From Rhodoligotrophos defluvii (GTDB lineage Bacteria; Pseudomonadota; Alphaproteobacteria; Rhizobiales; Im1): a stretch of DNA of 64,000 nucleotides. Below, piece after piece: positions 55,494-63,549 of this stretch. A program made the translations under genes and the position numbers. The notes under the pieces were generated by a model. It saw only the letters and a list, made by a program, of their open reading frames with translations. It was not told where the DNA came from and made no database searches. How positions within the stretch are numbered: the stretch's first letter is position 1; each line of letters begins with the position of its first letter. The DNA is taken from positions 716,496 to 780,495 of the forward strand of contig NZ_SZZM01000001.1 of assembly GCF_005281615.1 (NCBI RefSeq), in the 5' to 3' direction.

Positions 55494-56317
55494 TGCGGCT
55501 GATCTTCATAGGCGACGTGGTAGGCAGATCCGGCCGCAAGGTACTGTACGAACGCCTTCCCCAGCTGCGCGAAGAGCTCGCCGCCGATTTCGTCGTGGTG
55601 AATGGCGAGAATGCGGCCGGCGGCTTCGGCATCACCGAGGAGATCTTCCGTGACATCCGCGATGCCGGCGCCGATGTGGTCACGCTCGGCAACCATGCCT
55701 TCGACCAGCGCGAGGCGCTGGTGTTCATCGAGCGCGAGCCGACCCTGCTGCGGCCCATCAACTATCCCGCGGCCACGCCCGGCCGTGGTGTCGGCCTGTA
55801 TCCGACCACCACCGGGCGTTCGGTGCTCGTGATGAATGTCATGGGCCGGCTATTCATGGACCCGCTCGATGACCCCTTCGCCGCCATCGACCGCGAGTTG
55901 GAGAACTGTCCGCTGAAACAGGTCTGCGATGCGGCGGTGATCGATATCCACGCGGAGGCGACGTCCGAGAAGATGGGCGTCGGCCATTTTGCCGATGGCC
56001 GGGCGAGTCTGGTGGTGGGAACTCATACCCATGTCCCCACGGCCGATCACCAGATCCTGCCGCGTGGCACCGCCTATATCACGGATGCAGGCATGACCGG
56101 CGATTACAACTCCATCATCGGTATGGACATTGAAGAGCCGCTCACCCGCTTCACTCGCAAGCTGGCCACCGGCCGTTTCGAGCCCGCAGGCGGCGAGGCC
56201 ACCCTATGCGGGGTGGGCGTGGATGTGGATGACGAGACCGGCCTCGCCCGCGCCATCGCGCCCATACGGGTGGGCGGCCGCCTAGAGCAGATCTTGCCCG
56301 CTTTTTGGCTGTCCTGA
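55493..56317 (+). CDS. YmdB-like metallophosphoesterase (TIGR00282 family)
   Basis: 274 residues. The metal-site motifs are in order: IFIGDVVGRSGR, VVVNGENAAGGFGIT, VVTLGNHAFDQ, VIDIHAEATSEK and VGTHTHVPTADHQIL. Family members hydrolyse 2',3'-cyclic nucleotides or act as signalling phosphodiesterases (YmdB of Bacillus). Coupled by ATGA to the cyclo-ligase gene. Substrate in this organism is unknown. Confidence 0.92.
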   Translation: MRLIFIGDVVGRSGRKVLYERLPQLREELAADFVVVNGENAAGGFGITEEIFRDIRDAGADVVTLGNHAFDQREALVFIEREPTLLRPINYPAATPGRGVGLYPTTTGRSVLVMNVMGRLFMDPLDDPFAAIDRELENCPLKQVCDAAVIDIHAEATSEKMGVGHFADGRASLVVGTHTHVPTADHQILPRGTAYITDAGMTGDYNSIIGMDIEEPLTRFTRKLATGRFEPAGGEATLCGVGVDVDDETGLARAIAPIRVGGRLEQILPAFWLS

Positions 56318-56382
56318 ACTGGATTTCCCCCGGATCCGCGCCTATAAAGCGGCTAAACAGGTTTCCCCGACAGAGATAGACG

Positions 56383-57132
56383 ATGGCCGGCCATTCACAA
56401 TTCAAGAACATCATGTACCGCAAAGGCGCGCAGGATGCGAAGCGCGCCAAGATCTTCTCGAAGCATTCCCGGGAAATAACCGTCGCCGCCAAGGCCGGCG
56501 GCCCTGATCCTGCCAGCAATGCCCGGCTCAGGCTCGCCATCCAGAACGCGCGCGCCGAGAACATGCCGAAGGACAATATCGAGCGCGCTATCAAGAAGGC
56601 CAGCGGCGGCGACGCCGAAAGCTATGAGGAAATCCGTTATGAGGGCTACGGACCTGGCGGCGTGGCGGTGATCGTGGAGGCGCTCACCGACAACCGCAAC
56701 CGCACCGCCGGCACGGTACGCTCCTACTTCACCAAATTCGGCGGCAATCTCGGCGAGACCGGGTCCGTGTCCTTCATGTTCAACCGGATCGGCCAGATCA
56801 GATACAAGCCGGACGCCGGTGACGCCGAGACCGTGCTGGAAGCGGCGATCGAGGCCGGCGCGGAGGACGTGCAGTCGGACGAGAGCGGCCACTTGGTCAC
56901 CTGCACCTTCGAGGACCTCAACGAGGTTTCCGCCAAGCTTCAGGAGCGGCTCGGCGAGGCCGACACGGTGCGCGCCCTATGGGTGCCCCAGACCACGGCG
57001 CCGGTGGACGAGGAGCGCGCCCAGAGCGTCTTGAAGCTGATCGCGGCCCTCGAAGATGACGACGACGTGCAGAACGTCTACTCGAACTTCGAAGTCAGCG
57101 ACGAGGTGATGGCCAAGCTGACCGCCGCGTAG
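56383..57132 (+). CDS. YebC/PmpR family protein
   Basis: 249 residues beginning [25 protein letters not shown], with [28 protein letters not shown] in the centre, both diagnostic. The family was described as transcription regulators; more recent work links YebC to relief of ribosome stalling at prolines. In many alphaproteobacteria it sits before ruvC, but here ruvCAB is 43 kb away. Confidence 0.95.
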   Translation: MAGHSQFKNIMYRKGAQDAKRAKIFSKHSREITVAAKAGGPDPASNARLRLAIQNARAENMPKDNIERAIKKASGGDAESYEEIRYEGYGPGGVAVIVEALTDNRNRTAGTVRSYFTKFGGNLGETGSVSFMFNRIGQIRYKPDAGDAETVLEAAIEAGAEDVQSDESGHLVTCTFEDLNEVSAKLQERLGEADTVRALWVPQTTAPVDEERAQSVLKLIAALEDDDDVQNVYSNFEVSDEVMAKLTAA

Positions 57133-57164
57133 CCCGTCTCGCTTGAAAGTTCGCCGATATCCGT

Positions 57165-57216
57165 CACCACCGGGCTTGACCCCCGCCCGGCCTGACGGGG
57201 CCCTGTATTCAGGGCA
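57165..57216. repeat. GC-rich palindromic pair between convergent genes
   Basis: CCGGGC-TTGACCCCC-GCCCGG followed by GCCCTG-TATT-CAGGGC. The layout (CACCACCGGGCTTGACCC...) resembles short dispersed palindromes seen in many Rhizobiales intergenic spaces. It may also act as terminator between yebC and gapR. Confidence 0.5.
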
Positions 57217-57264
57217 CCACGATAGGCGCTTCCCCCCGCACGAAGTGAAGCTCGCCAGAGATTT

Positions 57265-57531
57265 TCAGGCCGCCGCTTCCGAGCCCGGCACCATGCCCAG
57301 CGCCTGCAGGTAGAGATCGAGGATCGCCTCCTCCTCTTCCCGCTCGGCCCGATCCTTCTTCCGCAGCGCAATCACTTTGCGCAGGATCTTCGTGTCGAAG
57401 CCATGGGCCTTGGCTTCCGCATAGACCTCCTTGATGTCGGCGGCCATCGCCGCCTTCTCCTCTTCCAACCGCTCGATTCGCTCCACGATGCTCCGCAGCT
57501 GGCCCTGCGCAAAAGATGTGGTCTGGTCCAT
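57265..57531 (-). CDS. gapR: GapR (DUF2312) nucleoid-associated protein
   Basis: 88 residues. [54 protein letters not shown] is the DUF2312 signature. In Caulobacter GapR binds overtwisted AT-rich DNA ahead of replication forks. Residues 14-45 form the dimer coiled coil. An acidic cluster REEEEAILD follows. Second from the end of a three-gene minus-strand run. Confidence 0.93.
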   Translation of the reverse strand: MDQTTSFAQGQLRSIVERIERLEEEKAAMAADIKEVYAEAKAHGFDTKILRKVIALRKKDRAEREEEEAILDLYLQALGMVPGSEAAA

Positions 57532-57549
57532 ACTCGCTCTGCCTCAAAC

Positions 57550-57846
57550 TCAATGCTTATGCGTCGCCTGGAAGGCAGCCGCCTGTTCGGGAGTCGCTTC
57601 GGACTGATACCGCGCCTTCCACTCCTCGTAAGGCATACCGTAAATCTCGCGGCGAGAGTCGTCCTTCGTGACAACAATCCCCTGACTTTCCGCAGCCTCT
57701 TGATACCAGTTGGCCAGGCAATTCCGGCAAAATCCCGCAAGGTTCATGAGATCGATGTTCTGCACGTCGGTCCGCTTGCGCAAATGCTGGACCAGCCGCC
57801 GGAAAGCGGCCGCCTCCAGCCGCATCTTCGTGTCTTCGTCGATCAT
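57550..57846 (-). CDS. DUF1244 domain protein
   Basis: 98 residues. AFRRLVQHLRKRTDVQNIDLMNLAGFCRNCLANWYQEAA is the DUF1244 core, with two cysteines (FCRNC) that are conserved in the family, and YGMPYEEWKARYQ at the C-terminal side. Function unknown. The start overlaps the upstream amidohydrolase gene by four bases. Confidence 0.88.
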   Translation of the reverse strand: MIDEDTKMRLEAAAFRRLVQHLRKRTDVQNIDLMNLAGFCRNCLANWYQEAAESQGIVVTKDDSRREIYGMPYEEWKARYQSEATPEQAAAFQATHKH

Positions 57847-58604
57847 GGTCTAATCCGTCCGGTTAGGGTTTTGTCCTTCAGCAGAGTGGGCAGCAGGCGC
57901 GCCAGGCGTTCCGCCCATTCCTCGGCACCCGCTTCATCGGCAATGAGGTCCTGGCGGACCTCGATCAGCGCGTGCGAAAGGCCGCGGCGGGTGCAATGAA
58001 TGTCCATTGTGTCACCATCGAGCCCACCGCGATAGGGTTCGTTCTCGCCGACAACCAGGCCAGGCTCCGCGCGCAAGGCCGCAACCAGCGCCCGCGACAG
58101 GCGCTCGTCCCGGTCCCACAGCAGGCCCACATGCCAAGGCCGGGGAACACCCTTCCAGCTGGGCGTGAAGCTGTGGATCGACAAGACGACCGGATCCCGC
58201 CCCGCCGCAACAATGCGTTCCATCCAGCCGTCGATCGCCTGATGATAGGGGCGGTAGAAGCGCTCGAGCCGCCGCAGCCGCTCGGCCGCATCCACTCGGG
58301 CATTCCCCGGCACGATCGATCCATCGGAGAGCCGCATGATCAGCGTGGGATCGTCCTCTCCCCGATTAGGGTCGATTAGCAGGCGGGAAAAGCAGCTCAG
58401 CACGGCGGGAGCGCCGAGCCGCGCCGCGAGTGCCCGCGTCAGGGCTTCCGCCCCGATGTCATAGGCGATGTGGCGTGCGAGCTCGCTCTCCGGCAGTCCA
58501 AGCGTACCATATTCCGGCGGCAGCGTGTTCCGGGCGTGGTCGCAGACAAGCAGCAGACCGCGCTCCACGCCTCCCACCAGTTCGATAAAGGCTTCCGATC
58601 CCAT
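57843..58604 (-). CDS. N-formylglutamate amidohydrolase family protein
   Basis: 253 residues. CDHARNTLPPEYGTLGL, HIAYDIGAEAL, SCFSRLLIDPNRGEDDPTLIM and SIHSFTPSWKG match the FGase family (HutG-like), which deformylates N-formylglutamate in histidine breakdown. No hut genes are nearby, so another acylated amino acid may be the substrate. ATG at 58604; a longer frame is not family-like. Confidence 0.87.
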   Translation of the reverse strand: MGSEAFIELVGGVERGLLLVCDHARNTLPPEYGTLGLPESELARHIAYDIGAEALTRALAARLGAPAVLSCFSRLLIDPNRGEDDPTLIMRLSDGSIVPGNARVDAAERLRRLERFYRPYHQAIDGWMERIVAAGRDPVVLSIHSFTPSWKGVPRPWHVGLLWDRDERLSRALVAALRAEPGLVVGENEPYRGGLDGDTMDIHCTRRGLSHALIEVRQDLIADEAGAEEWAERLARLLPTLLKDKTLTGRIRP

Positions 58605-58947
58605 CGGCCGTGCCGGTAACGCGCAGGTCAAGGCGCCAGCCGGGCCAGCTTGCGCCGCCGAGTGCATGCCACCGCGTCAAAGGGCTGAAGGCCTGGTCCG
58701 TTTCCGGCCGCACTGATCGGCAACCCCCTCAGAGATCTCACGATTCCGCCCCGCCGCCACTGTCGCTGCCATCATCCATTAGCACGGCCTTTAGGATTCG
58801 TCACCCGAACATGAATGATATTTAATCCGGGCGCAAGAATACTGGCCCAAGCCGCCAAACATTTGCCGTAGAGAAGGAGAATTAGATCCGGTCATGTAAA
58901 CCTTCTGGAATATATCCTCTCCATAGATTGTCTTAATAGGATTAGCT
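58605..58947. other. Intergenic region, 343 bases, AT-rich toward the right
   Basis: GC falls noticeably from about 58790 onward (for example GATATTTAATCC and ATATATCC stretches), in contrast to its neighbours. No convincing gene; a long minus-strand frame (58791-59345) overlaps the orphan gene and looks like a shadow. Confidence 0.5.
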
Positions 58948-59817
58948 ATGCCTTTCTTCAACAGGAGAAGCGGCACGCAGGCCTCATCACGCAAGCCGCT
59001 CTTTTCGCCCAGCAAGTCACAGTCTTCGAGTATTGCTTCACACCAGTTCGGCAGCAAGTCACATGAACCAGCCGTACCCTCGCATGCGATTGGCAGCAAG
59101 TCGCGTCCTTTGGCTACGCTGCCGCCTGAAGCGGCACATGTCGTGCCCAAGTTGTCGGAGAGCATGAAGCAAATTGCCAGCCGACTGCCGTCGGATGCGC
59201 GATCGCGGTTTTGGGACGGCGATCCGAAAAAATTTTCACCCGATACCGCGGCGCATACGGTTTCCGGGATCAGCAAGTTGACTGCAACCAATCGGGACAT
59301 CCTGGATGTCAGCCACACCGGCTTCAACGTCCCCAAGGACGACATCAGAAAATATGCTCGCGAGATAGATCACCAGGCGGAAGAGCTTAGCACGCGAATC
59401 CAGAACCTTGGCTCCGTCGGCAGTTCAAAGGAAGCTGCAAGGCGCCTGGCTTCCCTCGGCGATCACGCGCAACGCTTCGATCTGAAGCTGGAACATGGCG
59501 AGATACAGCGCCAGTATGCCGAAAGCCTGATCAACGACGCCAAACTGAAGGGGACCCACCCCCAAACGCTGCCAAACGCGGATCCGAGGCTTCCCCTCAC
59601 CCGTGTGGCGAGCGCGCCATGGAAACACATGGACCACATGCCGTCGACTGATACGGACAGCTTATTGCCCGGTCAGCATACCTCTCCGCATCTGAATCAT
59701 GAACCTGTCGGGACCAGCTCGTACACGAACGGCGCCTATGGTACATATCATGATCCATTGCCCGACAATCCAATGTACCAGATACATGCCTCCGGCCTGC
59801 TCGAAACGCAGCTTTAG
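58948..59817 (+). CDS. Orphan hypothetical protein with N-terminal 14-residue tandem repeats
   Basis: 289 residues, not a family I recognise. It is soluble, with many Ser, His, Pro and Lys. Near the N-terminus a 14-residue unit beginning SKS occurs three times (residues 22, 36 and 50; DNA copies of AGCAAGTC at 59011, 59053 and 59095, spaced exactly 42 bases). A helical, charged part (about 130-195) follows, then a disordered Pro/His/Thr-rich tail. AGGA stands six bases before the ATG. Lower GC than the flanks suggests recent gain. The composition is effector-like, but there is no secretion signal that I can name. Confidence 0.65.
   Translation: MPFFNRRSGTQASSRKPLFSPSKSQSSSIASHQFGSKSHEPAVPSHAIGSKSRPLATLPPEAAHVVPKLSESMKQIASRLPSDARSRFWDGDPKKFSPDTAAHTVSGISKLTATNRDILDVSHTGFNVPKDDIRKYAREIDHQAEELSTRIQNLGSVGSSKEAARRLASLGDHAQRFDLKLEHGEIQRQYAESLINDAKLKGTHPQTLPNADPRLPLTRVASAPWKHMDHMPSTDTDSLLPGQHTSPHLNHEPVGTSSYTNGAYGTYHDPLPDNPMYQIHASGLLETQL
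59011..59137 (+). repeat. 42-base tandem repeat in the orphan gene
   Basis: Three units start at 59011, 59053 and 59095, each with AGCAAGTC followed by diverged sequence; in protein terms SKSxxxxxxSHxxG-like. Confidence 0.6.
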
Positions 59818-60112
59818 CCTTCTACTGAACAGAGCGATGCTAAAGCGTCGCTCTGTCATCAGTTCATCAGCATACACAATACTTCCGGAGAGCGCGCCAC
59901 GTTTGGTCATCGCTCCACGTTTCGGCCGCTCCGCCCACCAAGAGAAATCGCCCAGATTTCGCCCCTTTGCGGCGGCACCAATCATTCTCATCGCTGCACA
60001 GCGCCTGTTAACGGAAAGCTTGCAGAATGTTCATGCGCGCGAGAAGCTGTCGGGACTGACGGAACCGGCCGGTCGTGATATGAAGCTTGAGTGAATGTAA
60101 GGACTGGACGCG
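59818..60112. other. Intergenic region, 295 bases
   Basis: Starts with a strong hairpin just after the orphan gene and then has no feature I can support; a plus-strand frame (59699-60094) crosses it but overlaps the orphan gene and resembles no family. Confidence 0.5.
59829..59856 (+). terminator. Strong hairpin after the orphan gene
   Basis: ACAGAGCGATGC-TAAA-GCGTCGCTCTGT: 12 continuous base pairs (one G-U), 12 bases after the stop. No T-run follows, so it may stabilise the mRNA end. Confidence 0.55.
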
Positions 60113-60604
60113 ATGGCAGTTGCGCCTCGGCTGATCGGATCAGCCTTGTTTTTCCTGTTTCTATTCGGTGCCGCGCCGGCCCACGCCGATCTCAAGGTGT
60201 GCAACGATACTGATTCGCGCGTGGGCGTCGCGCTGGGCTACAAGGACACGAAGGGATGGGTCAGCGAAGGCTGGTGGAACATCGGCCCGCGCAGCTGCGA
60301 GACCTTGCTGAAGGGCGACCTGATCGCCCGCTATTACTACGTCTATGCGGTAGACTATGATCGCGGCGGCTCGTGGGGCGGCAAGGCGATCATGTGCACC
60401 CGCGACAAGCTCTTCACCATACGCGGGCTTGAGAACTGTGAGGAGCGCGGCTATCAGCGTACGGGTTTCTTTGAAGTCGACACCACCGAAGAGCCGGACT
60501 GGACCGTGACCCTCAACGCGCAGACCAACTCCCCCACGCCGCAGGCCAATCAGGGCGCCGCCACACCGTCCAACCGTGCACCGCAATCAGGCACGGTGCA
60601 ATGA
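60113..60604 (+). CDS. DUF1036 periplasmic protein
   Basis: 163 residues. A signal peptide ends at PAHADLK (about residue 26). The mature part has the DUF1036 pattern: LKVCNDTDSRVGVALGYKD, WVSEGWWNIGPRSCETLLKG and YYYVYAVDY, with paired cysteines that probably form disulfides. The C-terminal 30 residues are Gln/Pro/Asn-rich. Its stop overlaps the pyk start (ATGA). The DUF1036-pyk link is common in Rhizobiales but unexplained. Confidence 0.88.
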   Translation: MAVAPRLIGSALFFLFLFGAAPAHADLKVCNDTDSRVGVALGYKDTKGWVSEGWWNIGPRSCETLLKGDLIARYYYVYAVDYDRGGSWGGKAIMCTRDKLFTIRGLENCEERGYQRTGFFEVDTTEEPDWTVTLNAQTNSPTPQANQGAATPSNRAPQSGTVQ

Positions 60605-62037
60605 GACGCAGGCGTCGCGTCAAGATCATCGCCACCCTCGGTCCCGCAAGCTCCACCCCCGAAACGATCCGCCAGCTTTTCGAAAGCGGCGCGGATGTCT
60701 TTCGGGTGAACATGAGCCACACGCCGCACGGGGAGCTGAGCCGGCTGCACGGCATCATCCGTCAGGTCGAGCAGCAGATGGGACGGCCGATCGCTGTCCT
60801 GGCCGACCTGCAGGGCCCGAAGCTGCGCATCGGAACCTTTGAAAACGGCAGCATCGAGCTCATCGAAGGCAACGCCTTCTCCTTCGACCTCAAGAGACGG
60901 CAGGGCGACAACAAGCGCGTGCAGCTTCCCCATCCGGAAATCTTCAGGGCGGTCAAGCCGGGCGACATGCTGCTGCTCAACGATGGGCGGCTCAAGGTTC
61001 AGGTGGAGTCCGCCACGCCCGAACGCATCGTAACCCGCGTCGTCCACGGCGGCAGCCTCTCCGACCGCAAGGGGATCAGCCTTCCCGACACCACGCTGCC
61101 GGTCAGCGCGATGACGGAGAAGGACCGTGCCGACCTCGACCACGCCATCAACATCGGTGTGGACTGGGTTGCCCTGTCCTTCGTGCAGCGGCCCGAGGAT
61201 GTGGCGGAGGCCAAGAAGATGGCCCGCGGCCGCGCCTTGGTCATGGCGAAGCTGGAGAAGCCGTCGGCCCTGGCGCATCTCAATGAGATCCTCGAGCAGG
61301 CGGATGGGATCATGGTGGCGCGGGGCGATCTCGGAGTGGAACTGCCGCTCGAACAGGTGCCCGGCCGGCAGAAGCAGATCATCCGGGCTGCCCGCGCCTT
61401 CGGCCGTCCGGTGGTGGTGGCCACCCAGATGCTCGAGTCGATGATCCGTGAGCCGGTGCCCACCCGCGCCGAGGTTTCGGACGTGGCCACGGCGGTGTTC
61501 GAGGGTGCGGACGCCGTCATGCTCTCGGCCGAATCCGCGGTGGGCAGCTTCCCGTGCCAGGCGGTCGCCACCATGGACAAGATCGCGCAGACCGTTGAGA
61601 ATGATCCGTTCTACGCCGGCATCATCCATGCGCAGCGCGCCCAGCCGCAGGCCACCGCGGCCGATGCGATCAGTGCCGCCGCCCGCACCATCGGCGAGAC
61701 CCTGAACGCCGCCGCCATCGTCTGCTACACCTCCTCGGGCGCAACAGGCCTGCGCGCCGCCCGCGAGCGCCCGGCAACCCCCATCGTGGCGCTCACGCCC
61801 ATACCGGCGACAGGCCGCAGGCTTGCGCTTGTCTGGGGGCTGCACTGCGTCCTGACCGAGGACGCCAAATCCCTGGACGATATGGTTGGCCGCGCCTGCA
61901 ACATCGCCCGGGCAGAAGGCTTCGCCGAGCCCGGGCAGCGCATCATCATCACCGCAGGAGTCCCACTGCGCACACCGGGCGCCACCAACATGCTGCGAAT
62001 TGCCTTCGTATCGAGGGACGGTGCAGGCGAGAGCTAG
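60601..62037 (+). CDS. pyk: Pyruvate kinase
   Basis: Final ATP-forming step of glycolysis. VKIIATLGPASSTPETIRQLFESGADVFRVNMSH, the substrate/metal motif IMVARGDLGVELPLEQVPGRQKQII, and FEGADAVMLSAESAVGSFPCQAVATM are complete. Length 478. C-terminal domain has the TSSGATGLRAAR segment. Coupled to the DUF1036 gene. Confidence 0.96.
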   Translation: MRRRRRVKIIATLGPASSTPETIRQLFESGADVFRVNMSHTPHGELSRLHGIIRQVEQQMGRPIAVLADLQGPKLRIGTFENGSIELIEGNAFSFDLKRRQGDNKRVQLPHPEIFRAVKPGDMLLLNDGRLKVQVESATPERIVTRVVHGGSLSDRKGISLPDTTLPVSAMTEKDRADLDHAINIGVDWVALSFVQRPEDVAEAKKMARGRALVMAKLEKPSALAHLNEILEQADGIMVARGDLGVELPLEQVPGRQKQIIRAARAFGRPVVVATQMLESMIREPVPTRAEVSDVATAVFEGADAVMLSAESAVGSFPCQAVATMDKIAQTVENDPFYAGIIHAQRAQPQATAADAISAAARTIGETLNAAAIVCYTSSGATGLRAARERPATPIVALTPIPATGRRLALVWGLHCVLTEDAKSLDDMVGRACNIARAEGFAEPGQRIIITAGVPLRTPGATNMLRIAFVSRDGAGES

Positions 62038-62161
62038 GAGCATTTTCGAGGGAAGTGGATACCGGTTCGCGTGAAGAAAATGCGACCAGGCAAAAACTTA
62101 GAGTGGTTCCGCGATCCGAGGGACAGCGGAGGTGCTCTAGGAGTATTTTCTGGCGAAGTGG
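62036..62161. repeat. Pair of Rhizobiales-type palindromic repeats
   Basis: Copy one (62036-62087) has GCATTTTC and GAAAATGC as an 8-base inverted repeat around GAAGTGGATACCGGTTCGCG. Copy two begins at 62139 (AGGAGTATTTTCTGGCGAAGTGG) and is truncated. This sequence type (AGTGGATACCGGTTCGCGTGAAGAAAATGC) is abundant in Rhizobiales genomes. The space between contains AGAGTGGTTCCGCGATCCG, the usual tail of the element. Confidence 0.75.
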
Positions 62162-62203
62162 GGTGGATCCAAGCAGGCTCCATCGAGAGCCGAGATCACG
62201 CCG

Positions 62204-62878
62204 TCAGATGGGCTGGCCGGCTTCCCGCTCCAGCTGCTCGACAGCCTTCTTGGCCTCGTCCAGGTGCGGGTTGATCTCCAGCGCCCGTTTGAACGCCTCG
62301 AGCGCCTCTTTCTTGTCGCCTTGCGCCCGGAGCACGACGCCCAGCGCAGTAAGGGCCCCGAAATGACGCGGCTCGAGTTCTAGCACCCGCTCCAAGTCGG
62401 CCAGCGCCCGTTCCCGGTCGCCCTGCAGGAAGAGCACGGTGGCCCGCTTGTTCCAGGCTTCCGGAAATTCCGGCGCGATCTCAACCACAGTGTCGAGAAT
62501 GGTCAGGGCCGTCTGGAACTGCCGTTTTCGGCTGGCCTGGTCTGCCTGCTTGACCAGCACGTCCACCGTAGGGCTGCCCGAGCGGCTCCATAGCTCGGCG
62601 ACGGCCTCCTGCAGCACGGCCGCGCTCGTCTCGTTCTGGGCATTGTGCAGCCGCGCGAACAGACTGTCGAGAAGATCGGCCCTCTGGCGCGCAGCCTCGG
62701 CAGGGCTCGCCGGCATGGGTGGCAACGGCGTCGTGGGCCCGGCGGCGTTGCTGTCCGCCGGCGGTCCGCCCTGCTCCTGCAGGGGAGACTGCGACAAAGC
62801 AGGCGCCGCAGCAGCTCCCCAGCCGAGGAGCACTGCAGCGCATAGGCTAAGGCGACCGGCGCGCATCCAGATGCTCAT
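62204..62878 (-). CDS. TPR-repeat periplasmic protein
   Basis: 224 residues. Signal peptide (AAPALSQ, near residue 30), a Pro/Gly/Ala linker, and a TPR array including FQTALTILDTVVEIAPEFPEAWNKRATVLFLQGDRERALADLERVLELEPRHFGAL and EALEAFKRALEINPHLDEA. Function unknown; scaffold in the periplasm likely. ATG at 62878 is preferred to the longer frame; 62866 is also possible. Confidence 0.82.
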   Translation of the reverse strand: MSIWMRAGRLSLCAAVLLGWGAAAAPALSQSPLQEQGGPPADSNAAGPTTPLPPMPASPAEAARQRADLLDSLFARLHNAQNETSAAVLQEAVAELWSRSGSPTVDVLVKQADQASRKRQFQTALTILDTVVEIAPEFPEAWNKRATVLFLQGDRERALADLERVLELEPRHFGALTALGVVLRAQGDKKEALEAFKRALEINPHLDEAKKAVEQLEREAGQPI

Positions 62879-62997
62879 GCGCCTAAGGTAAGCGATGCCA
62901 GGGGTCTCGAAAAGAGGATGGAGCACGGCGCGCGATCAAGGCGCCGTGACAGCTCGGAAAGGAGCCCTCCGGCGGGCAACTTGCCCCGCCAAACGCA

Positions 62998-63023
62998 ATG
63001 CCCCTGGCCTTGACCAGGGGCAT
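62998..63023 (-). terminator. Hairpin downstream of rpmJ
   Basis: A perfect 10-base-pair stem ATGCCCCTGG / CCAGGGGCAT with a 6-base loop, 57 bases past the rpmJ stop; a second stem GGCGGG / CCCGCC follows at 62971-62990. Confidence 0.55.
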
Positions 63024-63079
63024 CCAGGAGCTCCGCACAGCGCAAACTGCTGATGTCGCCCGAACGAATCGGCTGGACG

Positions 63080-63205
63080 TCAGCCCTGACGCGCCTTGTA
63101 GCGCGGATTGGTCTTGTTGATGATGTAGATGCGGCCCTTGCGACGCACCATGCGATTGTTGCGGTGGCGCTTGGCCAGCGAACGAAGCGAGTTGCGAATT
63201 TTCAT
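63080..63205 (-). CDS. rpmJ: 50S ribosomal protein L36 (zinc-free form)
   Basis: 41 residues, [31 protein letters not shown], strongly basic with no cysteine, so the zinc-independent type with the longer loop. The ATG at 63205 is taken; the longer frame adds residues that are not family-like. Confidence 0.95.
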   Translation of the reverse strand: MKIRNSLRSLAKRHRNNRMVRRKGRIYIINKTNPRYKARQG

Positions 63206-63549
63206 TTTAGCACCTGTGCGAACGCAAAAAGTGACAGCGTCCGCAACCGGACCCGTCTCATTCATGCGCGAAAATAGTAAGGCCGTCAGGGGATGTCAAC
63301 ATTGCGCGGCTAGGTTTCCGCGGGTGCCAAGGCAGCCGACCGGCTGTACCATATAGAGCGAGCAGCAGCCGATTCCCGCCACGAGCTACCGGCGTTTCGT
63401 GCCGGGATGGCGGACACCCCGCTCGAGGCCGCGCCGTCCCAATTCTGCACTACAGCGAATCACAAGTTTTCGTGTAAGATTCGCATGTTTGTGTGTTTGC
63501 GTGCGGGCGTGACGAACACACCGTAACTTCTCTTGCGGGGGCAACACCC
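63206..63549. other. Divergent intergenic region, 344 bases
   Basis: Holds the promoters of rpmJ (minus) and aqpZ (plus). A TAAGAT hexamer at 63475-63480 is a weak -10 candidate for aqpZ. No gene seen. Confidence 0.45.

Noticed and set aside
58791-59345. 184-codon minus-strand open frame opposite the orphan gene
   Set aside because: No motif, poor start, and its repeats are only the complement of the plus-strand tandem repeat; the plus frame has the better ribosome site.
59699-60094. 131-codon plus-strand open frame after the orphan gene
   Set aside because: Overlaps the orphan gene in another frame, no ribosome site, no recognisable family.
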